Under the pieces are notes generated by a model. It did no database searches, was not told the DNA's origin, and was given only the letters and a program-made list of their open reading frames with translations. From positions 1 to 37,427 of the IMG/VR virus record IMGVR_UViG_3300033145_000996: 37,427 nt of DNA. One strand, given 5' to 3'. This stretch comes from a virus. Position numbers and translations under genes: made by a program. Of this stretch, positions 1 through 6,876 are shown in pieces; the first letter of the stretch is position 1; the number at the start of each line of letters is the position of its first letter.

Positions 1-60
1 TGCATTAACAAGAACAAGGACGACAGTAGCAACCTGCTCTGAAAGTTTTTCAATACTCAT
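1..60 (-). CDS. Truncated 5' end of a leftward gene, product unknown
   Basis: The first 20 codons of a leftward gene are visible before the window ends. The ATG at 60-58 has an AAAGGA-type ribosome-binding site about 7 bases upstream, inside the T-rich tail of the folded element at 81-181. The peptide begins MSIEKLSEQVAT and turns hydrophobic (VVLVLV), which could be the start of a membrane segment. A holin or other small membrane protein is possible given the lysis-type genes upstream, but no function can be assigned from 20 residues. Confidence 0.5.
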   Translation of the reverse strand, partial: MSIEKLSEQVATVVLVLVNA

Positions 61-80
61 TTTTCAATCCTTTCAAAAAG

Positions 81-181
81 ACCGGCGGCAGCAAGGCGGT
101 TAAGCTCAAGCCCTTATCCTCGGCTATACTTTCACTGCTGTGAAAAGGTGCAAGCCGTGTATTAAACACGCCGCCGCCGGT
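81..181 (-). other. Folded RNA-like element with terminator-like end
   Basis: A 9-bp closing stem (81-89 with 173-181) encloses a perfect 6-bp hairpin with a 4-base loop (130-135/140-145), a 5-bp hairpin (156-160/166-170) and a 5-bp outer stem (121-125/153-157). On the minus strand the closing stem is followed at once by CTTTTT, so it could act as an intrinsic terminator just before the gene at 60. Two short blocks (87-95 and 108-116) recur exactly and in the same order in the terminator hairpin before the portal gene (30876-30884 and 30894-30902). Whether this is a terminator, a processed RNA or a packaging signal cannot be told. Confidence 0.4.
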
Positions 182-197
182 ATCTGAACTTGTAAAA

Positions 198-278
198 TGG
201 GGCAGGCAGTTGGTCTGCAACTAAGCCGAATCGAACGGATGATACCCAGTATCGTCAAGCTACCACGCCACTGCCCCA
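198..278. ncRNA. Cloverleaf-like, tRNA-resembling element (non-canonical)
   Basis: An 81-base unit is closed by an 8-bp perfect stem (198-205 with 271-278). Inside are three hairpins: 208-212/218-222 (5 bp), 225-227/235-237 (3 bp, 7-base loop) and 238-245/249-256 (8 bp including one G-U on the plus strand, which becomes A-C on the minus strand). Read on the minus strand it holds a consensus T-loop string, GTTCGATTC, and a D-arm-like GTGGTAGC near the 5' end. However, the T-loop is not next to the acceptor stem, so no canonical tRNA can be folded. It may be a tRNA remnant, a tRNA mimic or an unrelated cloverleaf RNA. Confidence 0.35.
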
Positions 279-435
279 TTATTTAGTTTTCAAAGGCGGC
301 TGGTAGGGCAGGACTACGCCTGCCCCGTCGTTAACCATATTGCTTTTCATCGGAATCTGTTTCTGGAATTTACCAGCCGCATCACGGTTACATCCTCATT
401 TCTGGCCTCCTTCAAATTAGTTATTATTCCAAATA

Positions 436-487
436 AGGGTCAAGGCTGCGCGGAGGGAAGAGGGGGATGCGAGAATACCTTGACCCT
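436..487. other. Long hairpin, 10-bp stem
   Basis: AGGGTCAAGG at 436-445 pairs perfectly with CCTTGACCCT at 478-487 around a 32-base, purine-rich loop (plus strand). No T-run follows on either strand, so an intrinsic terminator is unlikely. The role is unknown. Confidence 0.4.
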
Positions 488-569
488 GTATCTGCCCCGA
501 CACGGCCTTCCGTGGCCGAGGCTTTCGGAGGAGTATGAGAAAAGTCTTGAGTTATAAAAGAACAATGTT

Positions 570-648
570 AAGAGTGTAGTAGGCAGGATTGGCATAACCC
601 GCTACCTGCTTGCCCGTTCCGGCCACAACGGGCTACGCTACAACTCTT
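570..648. other. Multibranch folded element
   Basis: A 10-bp outer stem with one bulged base (570-579 with 638-648) encloses a 5-bp stem (583-587/605-609) and a perfect 7-bp hairpin with an 8-base loop (612-618/627-633). Its size and branching resemble the element at 198-278, but it lacks a T-loop consensus. It is flanked by another hairpin at 653-667. Confidence 0.35.
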
Positions 649-737
649 CGTGATGAGGCCGTCTCATAAATGTAGTTCGTATCGTTTCACACACGCTGCT
701 ACCACACTCTCAAGTTTTCAAAGAGCCTTATTTCATC

Positions 738-905
738 TTACTTTACTATCTGCCAATATATCCCATAGACAAAACTAAAAAGCACACTGGTTAATATGAC
801 TAGATAAACCTCGTCTTTGGGCGCATTGGCAAAAAATCCAAGCAAGCAAGTAATAAGTATCACAATCCAACAGGTTACTAAACAGCCTATGTGTTTCCGA
901 AGCAT
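738..905 (-). CDS. Small two-helix membrane protein, holin candidate
   Basis: A 55-residue frame starts at ATG 905-903, 6 bases behind an AAGGTG ribosome-binding site. It begins with a charged MLRKH and has two hydrophobic stretches, about residues 6-26 (ending LLGFF) and 33-52 (VYLVILTSVLFSFVYGIYW), joined by a short polar turn (NAPKDE). That is the size and topology of a class II holin. It lies downstream of an i-spanin-like protein and a lipoprotein. Any small membrane protein would look the same, so the holin role is inferred from size and context. Confidence 0.5.
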   Translation of the reverse strand: MLRKHIGCLVTCWIVILITCLLGFFANAPKDEVYLVILTSVLFSFVYGIYWQIVK

Positions 906-913
906 TATTTCAC

Positions 914-938
914 CTTATATACTTGTATTTCTTATTTA
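914..938. repeat. 25-bp direct repeat, left copy
   Basis: This 25-base string is identical to 1286-1310, 372 bases away. On the minus strand the copy covers the stop codon of the 112-residue gene and the leader of the holin-like gene. The pair brackets the gene at 932-1270. Confidence 0.85.
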
Positions 939-1270
939 GCCTTTTTTTTCTTTGTAATTTTTTGGAGTTGAGCTTGTAAATCGCTAATTTCTCTCGTAAG
1001 CGCCTGAACTGTCCCGCCTTCAATATACAGGTCGTAATACATTGACTTTATCCGGTCTGTTCTGTTCTTGTCAAATAAACACTCCCCGCCCTTGTCCATA
1101 ATCTGGGACGTTGCTTTGTTCCAGTAAATCTTTTTCTCTCTCCATTCTTTCCAATTTTTTACTATTTGTGCTACTGCGCCGCCTATCAGCAGACAAACAA
1201 ATACAAATCCCCCTGTCAGACCCATAACTACAGCACATTTTAACCACCATTCTAAAAATACTACCCACAT
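932..1270 (-). CDS. Membrane-anchored coiled-coil protein, unknown function
   Basis: The 112-residue protein starts at an ATG 7 bases behind GGAG. One hydrophobic helix (about residues 10-36, rich in Gly, Val and Phe) is followed by a charged segment and a helical, coiled-coil-like C-terminus ending in a lysine-rich tail. It could be a second spanin-like or holin-associated protein, judged only from topology and the neighbouring lysis-type genes. No family is recognised. A 25-bp direct repeat flanks the gene almost exactly, hinting that it can be gained or lost as a unit. Confidence 0.65.
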   Translation of the reverse strand: MWVVFLEWWLKCAVVMGLTGGFVFVCLLIGGAVAQIVKNWKEWREKKIYWNKATSQIMDKGGECLFDKNRTDRIKSMYYDLYIEGGTVQALTREISDLQAQLQKITKKKKAK

Positions 1271-1281
1271 CTTTATTCTCC

Positions 1282-1443
1282 TTATCTTATATACTTGTAT
1301 TTCTTATTTAATCGCTTTGCGAATTTGGCTATGACCTCGCCCATCGTCACGCAGTGGGCGCTTTTGAACGTCTGCCGGATAGCCTCAAGCTGGATTATTC
1401 TGTGGGTTTGCTTGTCTAATTGTATTGGATTACGCCTTATCAT
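1282..1443 (-). CDS. Small ribbon-helix-helix-like protein, possible regulator
   Basis: A 53-residue frame starts at ATG 1443-1441 with a purine-rich AGGAAAG upstream. The basic sequence has a short strand-like start (NPIQLDKQTHRIIQL) and then VTMGEVIAKFAKRL, the layout of a ribbon-helix-helix DNA-binding fold. A recognisable promoter with repeat motifs lies just upstream, so autoregulation is plausible. The stop overlaps the start region of the 112-residue gene, within the 25-bp repeat. The fold is judged from pattern only. Confidence 0.5.
   Translation of the reverse strand: MIRRNPIQLDKQTHRIIQLEAIRQTFKSAHCVTMGEVIAKFAKRLNKKYKYIR
1286..1310. repeat. 25-bp direct repeat, right copy
   Basis: Identical to 914-938 in the same orientation. 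It encodes the last codons of the 53-residue gene and lies just upstream of the ribosome-binding site of the 112-residue gene. Confidence 0.85.
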
Positions 1444-1466
1444 TTCTGTCTCACTTTCCTATACAG

Positions 1467-1494
1467 ACTATACGATGTCCTTCGGCAGATGCAA
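1467..1494 (-). promoter_or_regulatory. Putative sigma70-type promoter for the 53-residue gene
   Basis: On the minus strand TTGCAT (1494-1489) and TATAGT (1472-1467) are separated by 16 bases, about 23 bases before the ATG at 1443. The match is moderate. The AT-rich upstream DNA and operator-like repeats strengthen the call. Confidence 0.45.
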
Positions 1495-1513
1495 GAGAAA
1501 AATCCAAACTTTC

Positions 1514-1546
1514 TACAACTTTTTTACAACTATTGTATTGACAATA
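1514..1546. promoter_or_regulatory. Operator-like repeats upstream of the promoter
   Basis: TACAACT occurs at 1514-1520 and again at 1525-1531, an 11-base period that would place both on the same helix face. It is followed by an inverted repeat, TATTGT at 1531-1536 with ACAATA at 1541-1546. This arrangement suits a small dimeric regulator such as a ribbon-helix-helix protein. Confidence 0.35.
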
Positions 1547-1592
1547 TGTTATGAGCGAAAAAATTTCTGGCCATCCGTGGCCATATTCTTCC

Positions 1593-1739
1593 CTAATTCC
1601 GTGGGGCTTGTTCTACATACGGCGCAGATGCACTTTTCAGGTCTTGGCCGAAGCCGTGGATTGTGTGGCATCCCGACAGCATCCAGACCAGACCCAAGAT
1701 GACCGCAGCCTCAACCAGCCGCTTCAGTAAATCCTTCAT
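1593..1739 (-). CDS. Entericidin-like small lipoprotein, o-spanin candidate
   Basis: The chosen ATG at 1739-1737 has AAAGGA 8 bases upstream, giving 48 residues; an upstream in-frame ATG at 1781 lacks a good site. The N-terminus is basic, then hydrophobic, ending in a lipobox LSGC with Cys24. The mature part CHTIHGFGQDLK resembles the Cys-x-Thr-x-x-Gly-x-Gly-x-Asp pattern of the entericidin family of outer-membrane lipoproteins. In this place an outer-membrane spanin partner of the coiled-coil protein at 2022-2348 is the likeliest role. An entericidin-type toxin or a superinfection-exclusion lipoprotein are alternatives. Confidence 0.7.
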   Translation of the reverse strand: MKDLLKRLVEAAVILGLVWMLSGCHTIHGFGQDLKSASAPYVEQAPRN

Positions 1740-1800
1740 CTTTTCATCCTTTCTATTAACATTTTGAGATGGTATCGGCAAGGATGAAGTGGGACTTTAA

Positions 1801-1841
1801 TAAAAAATAAAAACCCCCGCCAACCTCCGTGTCAGCAGGGG
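1801..1841 (-). terminator. Probable intrinsic terminator
   Basis: On the minus strand CCCCTGC (1841-1835) pairs with GCGGGG (1820-1815), with one bulge and a 14-base loop. A T-rich run follows (1813-1803). It lies between the 42-residue gene and the entericidin-like gene, so it would end or attenuate the long leftward transcript there. Confidence 0.6.
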
Positions 1842-1896
1842 CAAAAAGAGCCTTAATCCGCTTTAATCTGTTTAGGATTTCGTCGATTTAGCTCTT

Positions 1897-2025
1897 TTAC
1901 TTGTTTTTCGGCTCGTCATATCTATCTGCAAGCATTTCCCGTATTTTGTCTTTTAGCTCATCGTTGGCCTTTATAACTGCCTTGAGGCAGATTTTAAGCT
2001 GTATGTTTTCTTCTTCACTGGTCAT
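1897..2025 (-). CDS. Small acidic helical protein, unknown
   Basis: A 42-residue frame begins MTSEEENIQLKICLKAV and ends PKNK. Its ATG overlaps the stop of the spanin-like gene as ATGA (2025-2022), which implies translational coupling. It is highly charged and helical with no membrane segment. A terminator follows it. No family is recognised. Confidence 0.6.
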   Translation of the reverse strand: MTSEEENIQLKICLKAVIKANDELKDKIREMLADRYDEPKNK

Positions 2026-2348
2026 TCCGGCAATCGCCTTAAAATCTCTTTGAAACCATTGTTCATAGCATCTCGCATTTTTCTCTGCTCAACCTTAAAT
2101 TCTTTCCGCTCGCCTTTTGCCTCGGCTGATTTTTCTATAATAACCCGCATTTTTTCCCCAATAAGGGCAATATCAATCTTATGTTTGTTTGCAAGCTCAC
2201 AGCCTTCCTTGTCGAGCTTGTCAATGGCCTCGGTATTGGCCTCAATATCCCTGCCGTAAACTGCCCACGTGCCCGCAACCCCTGCTACAAGCAGCACTAA
2301 CGTTACTATCAGGCCAATAAGTCTAATCTTGCCGTTCGTCTTTGCCAT
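2022..2348 (-). CDS. i-spanin-like inner-membrane coiled-coil protein
   Basis: The 108-residue protein starts behind AAAGGAC. A short basic N-terminus and one uncleaved hydrophobic helix (about residues 10-30) precede a long charged helical region (about 35-108) with heptad-like spacing. This is the topology of inner-membrane spanins (Rz-like), which span the periplasm and act with an outer-membrane lipoprotein after the cell wall is cut. A candidate lipoprotein partner lies at 1593-1739. The role rests on topology and context, not sequence identity. Confidence 0.6.
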   Translation of the reverse strand: MAKTNGKIRLIGLIVTLVLLVAGVAGTWAVYGRDIEANTEAIDKLDKEGCELANKHKIDIALIGEKMRVIIEKSAEAKGERKEFKVEQRKMRDAMNNGFKEILRRLPE

Positions 2349-2358
2349 TGTCAGTCCT

Positions 2359-5300
2359 TTATAAGTTCAAATACTTCTTTTTTTCTTTTTTCGTCCAGCC
2401 CTGATATATCTTGCGGGGCACATCAACGGGCACACCATATAAAGTGCCTATGGTTTCAATCATTATAAATGTTCCATCCAGAATCATATCGATAGCTTTG
2501 GCTTCATCAGAACTTAATTTTGCAAAACCCGTCCCAATTTTAACAGTCGCCTTTCCTGTTTGATTAACTATATTCAAAGGAAGAGTGCCAACTTCCGGCG
2601 TGAACCAGTCTGGTTTTTTATCCAATGAAATCTTTGCTATCTTTTTAATAACCTCTTTCACGGGATAGCCTATGACAGCTAAAATAGAAACAGGTGCGAA
2701 CACAACGTCAAAAACAAAATCCGCCCAGTCGTCTTCCTTGCGGTATAATATAAGTCCTAACATAAACTTCATCGCAGCGTAGGCAGAAAGAGTCGCCCAG
2801 ATATTGCCCCAATTCATAGTTAATTCATTGAAAGTATTCCTGTTGTTTTTGAATCCTGTATATTCCCGATACGCCATTCTTAACGGTTGGTCAACGTAAG
2901 ACCTGAATAGAAACCACATCTTCTTCGATGGTGCGGCTACTCCTGTATGAACAGAACGATTTTCGCCATTGAACATAGGTTGCGTTCGGCGACATAAATA
3001 ATTTGCTCTCTTAACAAAAGCATCCCAGTATTCGGGGCTATCTTTCTCAAATTCCGTTGGCTCTATACCACGCTTCTCCCAATATTCTCTGCTTCTGCCT
3101 TCTCTGTATTTGTCGGCCATTTCAGTTTCCGCCAGCATACCCCCCATTGCGATTGCTCTGGTATCTACTTTATGTATTAGGGTTGTAAAATAATTGACAA
3201 AATCAGCCTTATCTGCAAACATTCGCAGGGCTTGGTCGCTTTGGGATATATCCTGCAAGGCCACACTGGAAATACCGCCCTCAACTCGCTGCTTGAATGT
3301 TTTCCAGTGTTCTTTGTATCGTTTGATTGTCTCATTAGTGGCAAATTCTGTCGTCGCTATATTTCTGTATTTATTATCAACTTCATTAAAATAACCGTTT
3401 ACCGAGACGTATTGCCCTAACCAGATATGCGGCTCACCCAAAGTAGCTCGCACTGCACCTCGCAAAATATGTGAGATCAGACTATCAATGGGTGCTTTGT
3501 CGTATGGGTGCTGTTCGGTATTTCGGATAATCTGGTCGAGATTAGTAAGTTCTTTGCCGTATCCTAAAGATTTAACTTTTTCTCTGAACGCCTTATAGTT
3601 GAGAAGGGTTTTTGCAGAACGATACGCCTTTGCCATACCATAATATTCGCCCACCGCCTGGCGGTCATTGAAGAGACATTCGAAAAAATCCCTTATAATT
3701 ATCGGTTCTCTACTGCCGGTTCTTGCCTGCAATAAACCCATAGCCTCTAATAAGGAAATGCGATACGTTTCCGCACCTGCAATACCACCTTCAGACCACC
3801 GTTCTATATGCCAATAATTCTCCTCCTGCGCTAACGCTATACCCTTCAAATCAAGTGATGTCTGATTGATAGCATCTTTCGATATTGTTGCATAAATATG
3901 AACGGCGGCATCACACAATGCGTTTGCTTTAGGATTGGCTTCGATTTTTTCAGCGATAACCTCCAGCTCATCGACAGATAAAAGGCCTAACTTCCTTTTG
4001 TTTTCAGGTTTCTTAATGGCTACGCCCTCTCTTAACATTGCCATAAGATTATATTTGGCTTGAGCGTGCATATAAACACTCATCATTTCGGCCAGAGTTA
4101 ATTGTTCTGTCTTGCCCGCTATTTCAACATCATATACCGGAGTGGCTTTGACATCAGAGCCGGTCATATCAGAAACAATCTGGCGGAATTTCTCGCCTCG
4201 TTCACCTTTGAAAATCCGCAAGAATCCAGGACTCATTTCCTGCAAGTCCCGAAGCGATATATCATTGTCCTCCATTGTTTTTTTCAGATAGTCGGAAACA
4301 TCTGTTTTATAGGTCGCTTCTAATTCTCTACCATCGGATAACATTTCAGGGACGGCCTCAAAAACAACTCCCTGTTGACCGCCTATGATAGTGTCCTGCA
4401 ATGTTTCTACATCGTGATTATCGGCAGTAGCTATCCAGTCCATAACTTTCTTGGTAAGAGAATGATTTTGCATATCCGTATGGCGGGTGGGCTTAACGCT
4501 TTTATCTACTACATCGTCAAGTTCCCGCATTGCAGTATTAAGAACATCCGCTTCATTGCGGGCTATACCACCAAGAATGAGGCTGTTCTTCGTAGCGTTA
4601 AGATGTATAAGCTGCTGAAGTTCCTGATTTATGGCAATAAGCTCATCGGTTGACATCTCTGCCGCCGGACGAACACCGATTTTATCTAACTGGCTCATTA
4701 AATGAGTGGGTATGCGCTCTTCTGTAAAGTCCCGTTCGTATTTGGATTCGTCGGCACTGCGAAGCGTGTCAAGATGCGCCCGCAGGCTTTCAAGCTTTCG
4801 CTGCGTCTTCTCAGTAGGCTTCTTCATAACAAAGCTGTCGGTAACAGCCTTAATCTTATCCATATATTCAGGCCGGATACCTTTTTCATACATCTGCTTA
4901 CCGGCTTTTTTATTGATGTATCTGACAGTTTTGCGAAGCTCGGCGAAGGCTTTTGCGTGGAAAGCTTTATCAATAATCGCCTGAACAGTTGCCATAGCAG
5001 CCACTCTTTCGCTTTGTGTCCGCCCTCTGGCAATTGAAGTCATTAAAATCCTCTGCTGGCTCTTAGTAATAGCAATACCTTTGAGCATTGTATTGGCCAT
5101 ACGAGCAAGGTTCTTGTGTTCTTTGACTATTTCCCTCGCTGCCACCATATACGATTTTTGCGCAGCCTTCGACTGGCCTTTCATAACGAAATTGAGTAAC
5201 TGCCTTACAGTATATGTTTTCTTCTCTATATCAGGAAGTAAAGGCGCACGCCGCTCTTCTTCAGGTATTATCTCGCCGGAATTAAGGGCGTTCATTTTCG

Positions 5301-6876
5301 TCACAGCGTTCTTGGCGCTTTCGTGTATGCTAATTTCTTTTTGTGTCTCGTAATCAATTACTACTTTGCCCGATTCGTCCAGACCATATCTGGGCGTGCG
5401 GTTGATGTCTTGCTGTAAGTTCTCGGCAGGTTTTAATAGCTCTACCGGCCTCACAGGAGGCTTCTCGACGAACTCACCGGCCTCTACCTGTGCTTTAATC
5501 CGGTCGCATTCATCATTGATTTCCTCTCGCTGCTCGGTCGTCAAATCCGCATCAACGAACATATCCCTGACAAGCTCAATTCGTTCCAACTGTGCTTCTT
5601 TGGCCACTAACTTGAGCCTTCTAATCTCCTTGCGATGAGCGTATCGGCCACCGGCGGCAAAACCGCCTGCCATTACCATCTCAATCAAACCGCCACTTGC
5701 GCCAGCTTCAGAAACGCCCTGCATCAACTTCTGGTCAGTATCAGTAAAAACTATATTCCAGAAATTCCTGTTTAACTCTTGAGTGCTTTCCTCTATAACA
5801 CCACGGCCGTAAGCCTTACCTCCGCCTATAATAGTTGCCGCTGCCGTTCCTGCCATTCCTTTGGAAACGTTTTTGCCTATACCCTTAAAGATGTTCATTT
5901 TTTTACGAATTGTCCATTCCTCGATTATTGCCTCGCCCTGCCCTGTTAAAATAGCCTGTGGTAAAGCAAAATGAGGCGCAATCCCCCTGTCTCTTAATTC
6001 GGCGTAGGTCTCTCCCATAATCGGGACAGCCATACCCTCGACCCTACCAAGCCACGGCAGGAACTTTGCGCCTTTACCTATCATCTGTGCAGCCTTTGTG
6101 CCTGCAAGATGGCCGATATAAGCCTCTAATAACATCGGCACAGCCTCTAAAACGCCTTGATAAATATAATGAGGATTTTGCAGATATGTTTTCGTAACGT
6201 CCATAAAACCATCACCAGTATCTCTGGGAATAATTTCGGGATGTTCTTTGTAGTAAGTCTCTACTGCTTCGGACATTTCCCTGCTCCAGGTGCGTAGTTT
6301 GTCATCGTATTCCACAGCGTCCGCACCCCACGGCAAACCAGTGACGTAACCTATCGCCTCGGCAGTTCCGGCGATTCCCTTCATTCCCCTTAATCCTGCA
6401 CGGATAAGAGATTCGTCCGACCATTTTTTAACCCTGCCGAACCAGTTATCGCTATACATCCGGCTTTGTTTAGCTTCGATTATATCCTTTTTGGCATTAG
6501 TGGTTTTATCCTGAACGGAAATAGCAGATACCCCTTCACCGAATAATTCCTTAATCATTGCATCGTGATTTTCAAATGCCTGATTAAAAGGAATATCATA
6601 AGTCTCAGCAAGGTAAATGGAATTGACAAGTTTCGCTCGAAGTTCATCTGGCTTGGGGTGACTGTCCAAAGCAGCAATCGTCTGATGGGCGGTATAATCA
6701 GTTTCTTCGCCTGCAAGCCAATCATCGATACGCCCATCGTTAATGAGAGTATAATCCAGCCGCTGCATTAAGGCTTTACGTTCGGGCGTGCGAATATCTT
6801 TGGCTTTGTCCCAAACAGAGCCGCTGCCCTCTGCTGTGGAAATCTTTATTTTTTCAGCTTCATCCCAAACGTTCAT
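2359..6876 (-). CDS. Giant internal virion / DNA-ejection protein (gp16-like role)
   Basis: At 1505 residues this is the longest gene. It overlaps the preceding 541-residue gene by ATGA, so the two are coupled. The start MNVWDEAEKIK is followed by a near repeat, SVWDKAKDI. Most of the chain is charged and helical. A Gly/Ala-rich hydrophobic region sits at about 240-400, and two hydrophobic segments near the C-terminus (about 1355-1400) could insert into membrane. Length, position after the gp14- and gp15-like genes and composition fit the large ejection protein of podoviruses, which helps build the channel across the envelope. I could not identify a lytic transglycosylase signature with confidence. 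It also resembles phage large polyvalent proteins in style. Confidence 0.65.
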   Translation of the reverse strand: MNVWDEAEKIKISTAEGSGSVWDKAKDIRTPERKALMQRLDYTLINDGRIDDWLAGEETDYTAHQTIAALDSHPKPDELRAKLVNSIYLAETYDIPFNQAFENHDAMIKELFGEGVSAISVQDKTTNAKKDIIEAKQSRMYSDNWFGRVKKWSDESLIRAGLRGMKGIAGTAEAIGYVTGLPWGADAVEYDDKLRTWSREMSEAVETYYKEHPEIIPRDTGDGFMDVTKTYLQNPHYIYQGVLEAVPMLLEAYIGHLAGTKAAQMIGKGAKFLPWLGRVEGMAVPIMGETYAELRDRGIAPHFALPQAILTGQGEAIIEEWTIRKKMNIFKGIGKNVSKGMAGTAAATIIGGGKAYGRGVIEESTQELNRNFWNIVFTDTDQKLMQGVSEAGASGGLIEMVMAGGFAAGGRYAHRKEIRRLKLVAKEAQLERIELVRDMFVDADLTTEQREEINDECDRIKAQVEAGEFVEKPPVRPVELLKPAENLQQDINRTPRYGLDESGKVVIDYETQKEISIHESAKNAVTKMNALNSGEIIPEEERRAPLLPDIEKKTYTVRQLLNFVMKGQSKAAQKSYMVAAREIVKEHKNLARMANTMLKGIAITKSQQRILMTSIARGRTQSERVAAMATVQAIIDKAFHAKAFAELRKTVRYINKKAGKQMYEKGIRPEYMDKIKAVTDSFVMKKPTEKTQRKLESLRAHLDTLRSADESKYERDFTEERIPTHLMSQLDKIGVRPAAEMSTDELIAINQELQQLIHLNATKNSLILGGIARNEADVLNTAMRELDDVVDKSVKPTRHTDMQNHSLTKKVMDWIATADNHDVETLQDTIIGGQQGVVFEAVPEMLSDGRELEATYKTDVSDYLKKTMEDNDISLRDLQEMSPGFLRIFKGERGEKFRQIVSDMTGSDVKATPVYDVEIAGKTEQLTLAEMMSVYMHAQAKYNLMAMLREGVAIKKPENKRKLGLLSVDELEVIAEKIEANPKANALCDAAVHIYATISKDAINQTSLDLKGIALAQEENYWHIERWSEGGIAGAETYRISLLEAMGLLQARTGSREPIIIRDFFECLFNDRQAVGEYYGMAKAYRSAKTLLNYKAFREKVKSLGYGKELTNLDQIIRNTEQHPYDKAPIDSLISHILRGAVRATLGEPHIWLGQYVSVNGYFNEVDNKYRNIATTEFATNETIKRYKEHWKTFKQRVEGGISSVALQDISQSDQALRMFADKADFVNYFTTLIHKVDTRAIAMGGMLAETEMADKYREGRSREYWEKRGIEPTEFEKDSPEYWDAFVKRANYLCRRTQPMFNGENRSVHTGVAAPSKKMWFLFRSYVDQPLRMAYREYTGFKNNRNTFNELTMNWGNIWATLSAYAAMKFMLGLILYRKEDDWADFVFDVVFAPVSILAVIGYPVKEVIKKIAKISLDKKPDWFTPEVGTLPLNIVNQTGKATVKIGTGFAKLSSDEAKAIDMILDGTFIMIETIGTLYGVPVDVPRKIYQGWTKKEKKKYLNL

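Larger units (their letters stand above)
61..737. other. Non-coding, highly self-complementary region
   Basis: No convincing gene is visible in these 677 bases, the longest gene-free stretch in the window. It is packed with inverted repeats: 81-89/173-181, 198-205/271-278, 306-312/319-325 (7 bp, 6-base loop), 436-445/478-487, 570-579/638-648, 612-618/627-633 (7 bp, 8-base loop) and 653-657/663-667. The only open frames are very short: 23 codons on the minus strand at 279-350 with a weak ribosome-binding site, and 14 codons on the plus strand from 535 behind a GGAGG. Read-through of the leftward late transcript would make this a structured spacer RNA. Independent small RNAs are equally possible. 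Confidence 0.7.

Noticed and set aside
279-350. 23-codon minus-strand frame in the non-coding tract
   Set aside because: It overlaps a hairpin, has only a weak ribosome-binding site and shows no recognisable sequence.
535-579. 14-codon plus-strand frame behind GGAGGAG
   Set aside because: It is very short, runs against all neighbouring genes, has no promoter and lies inside the inverted-repeat tract.
61-737. CRISPR array
   Set aside because: Repeats are inverted and irregular; no regularly spaced direct repeats with unique spacers were found here or elsewhere.
1295-1702. A 135-codon plus-strand open frame
   Set aside because: It lies antisense to a promoter, the 53-residue gene and the entericidin-like gene, which have ribosome-binding sites and recognisable sequence; its own sequence is not protein-like.
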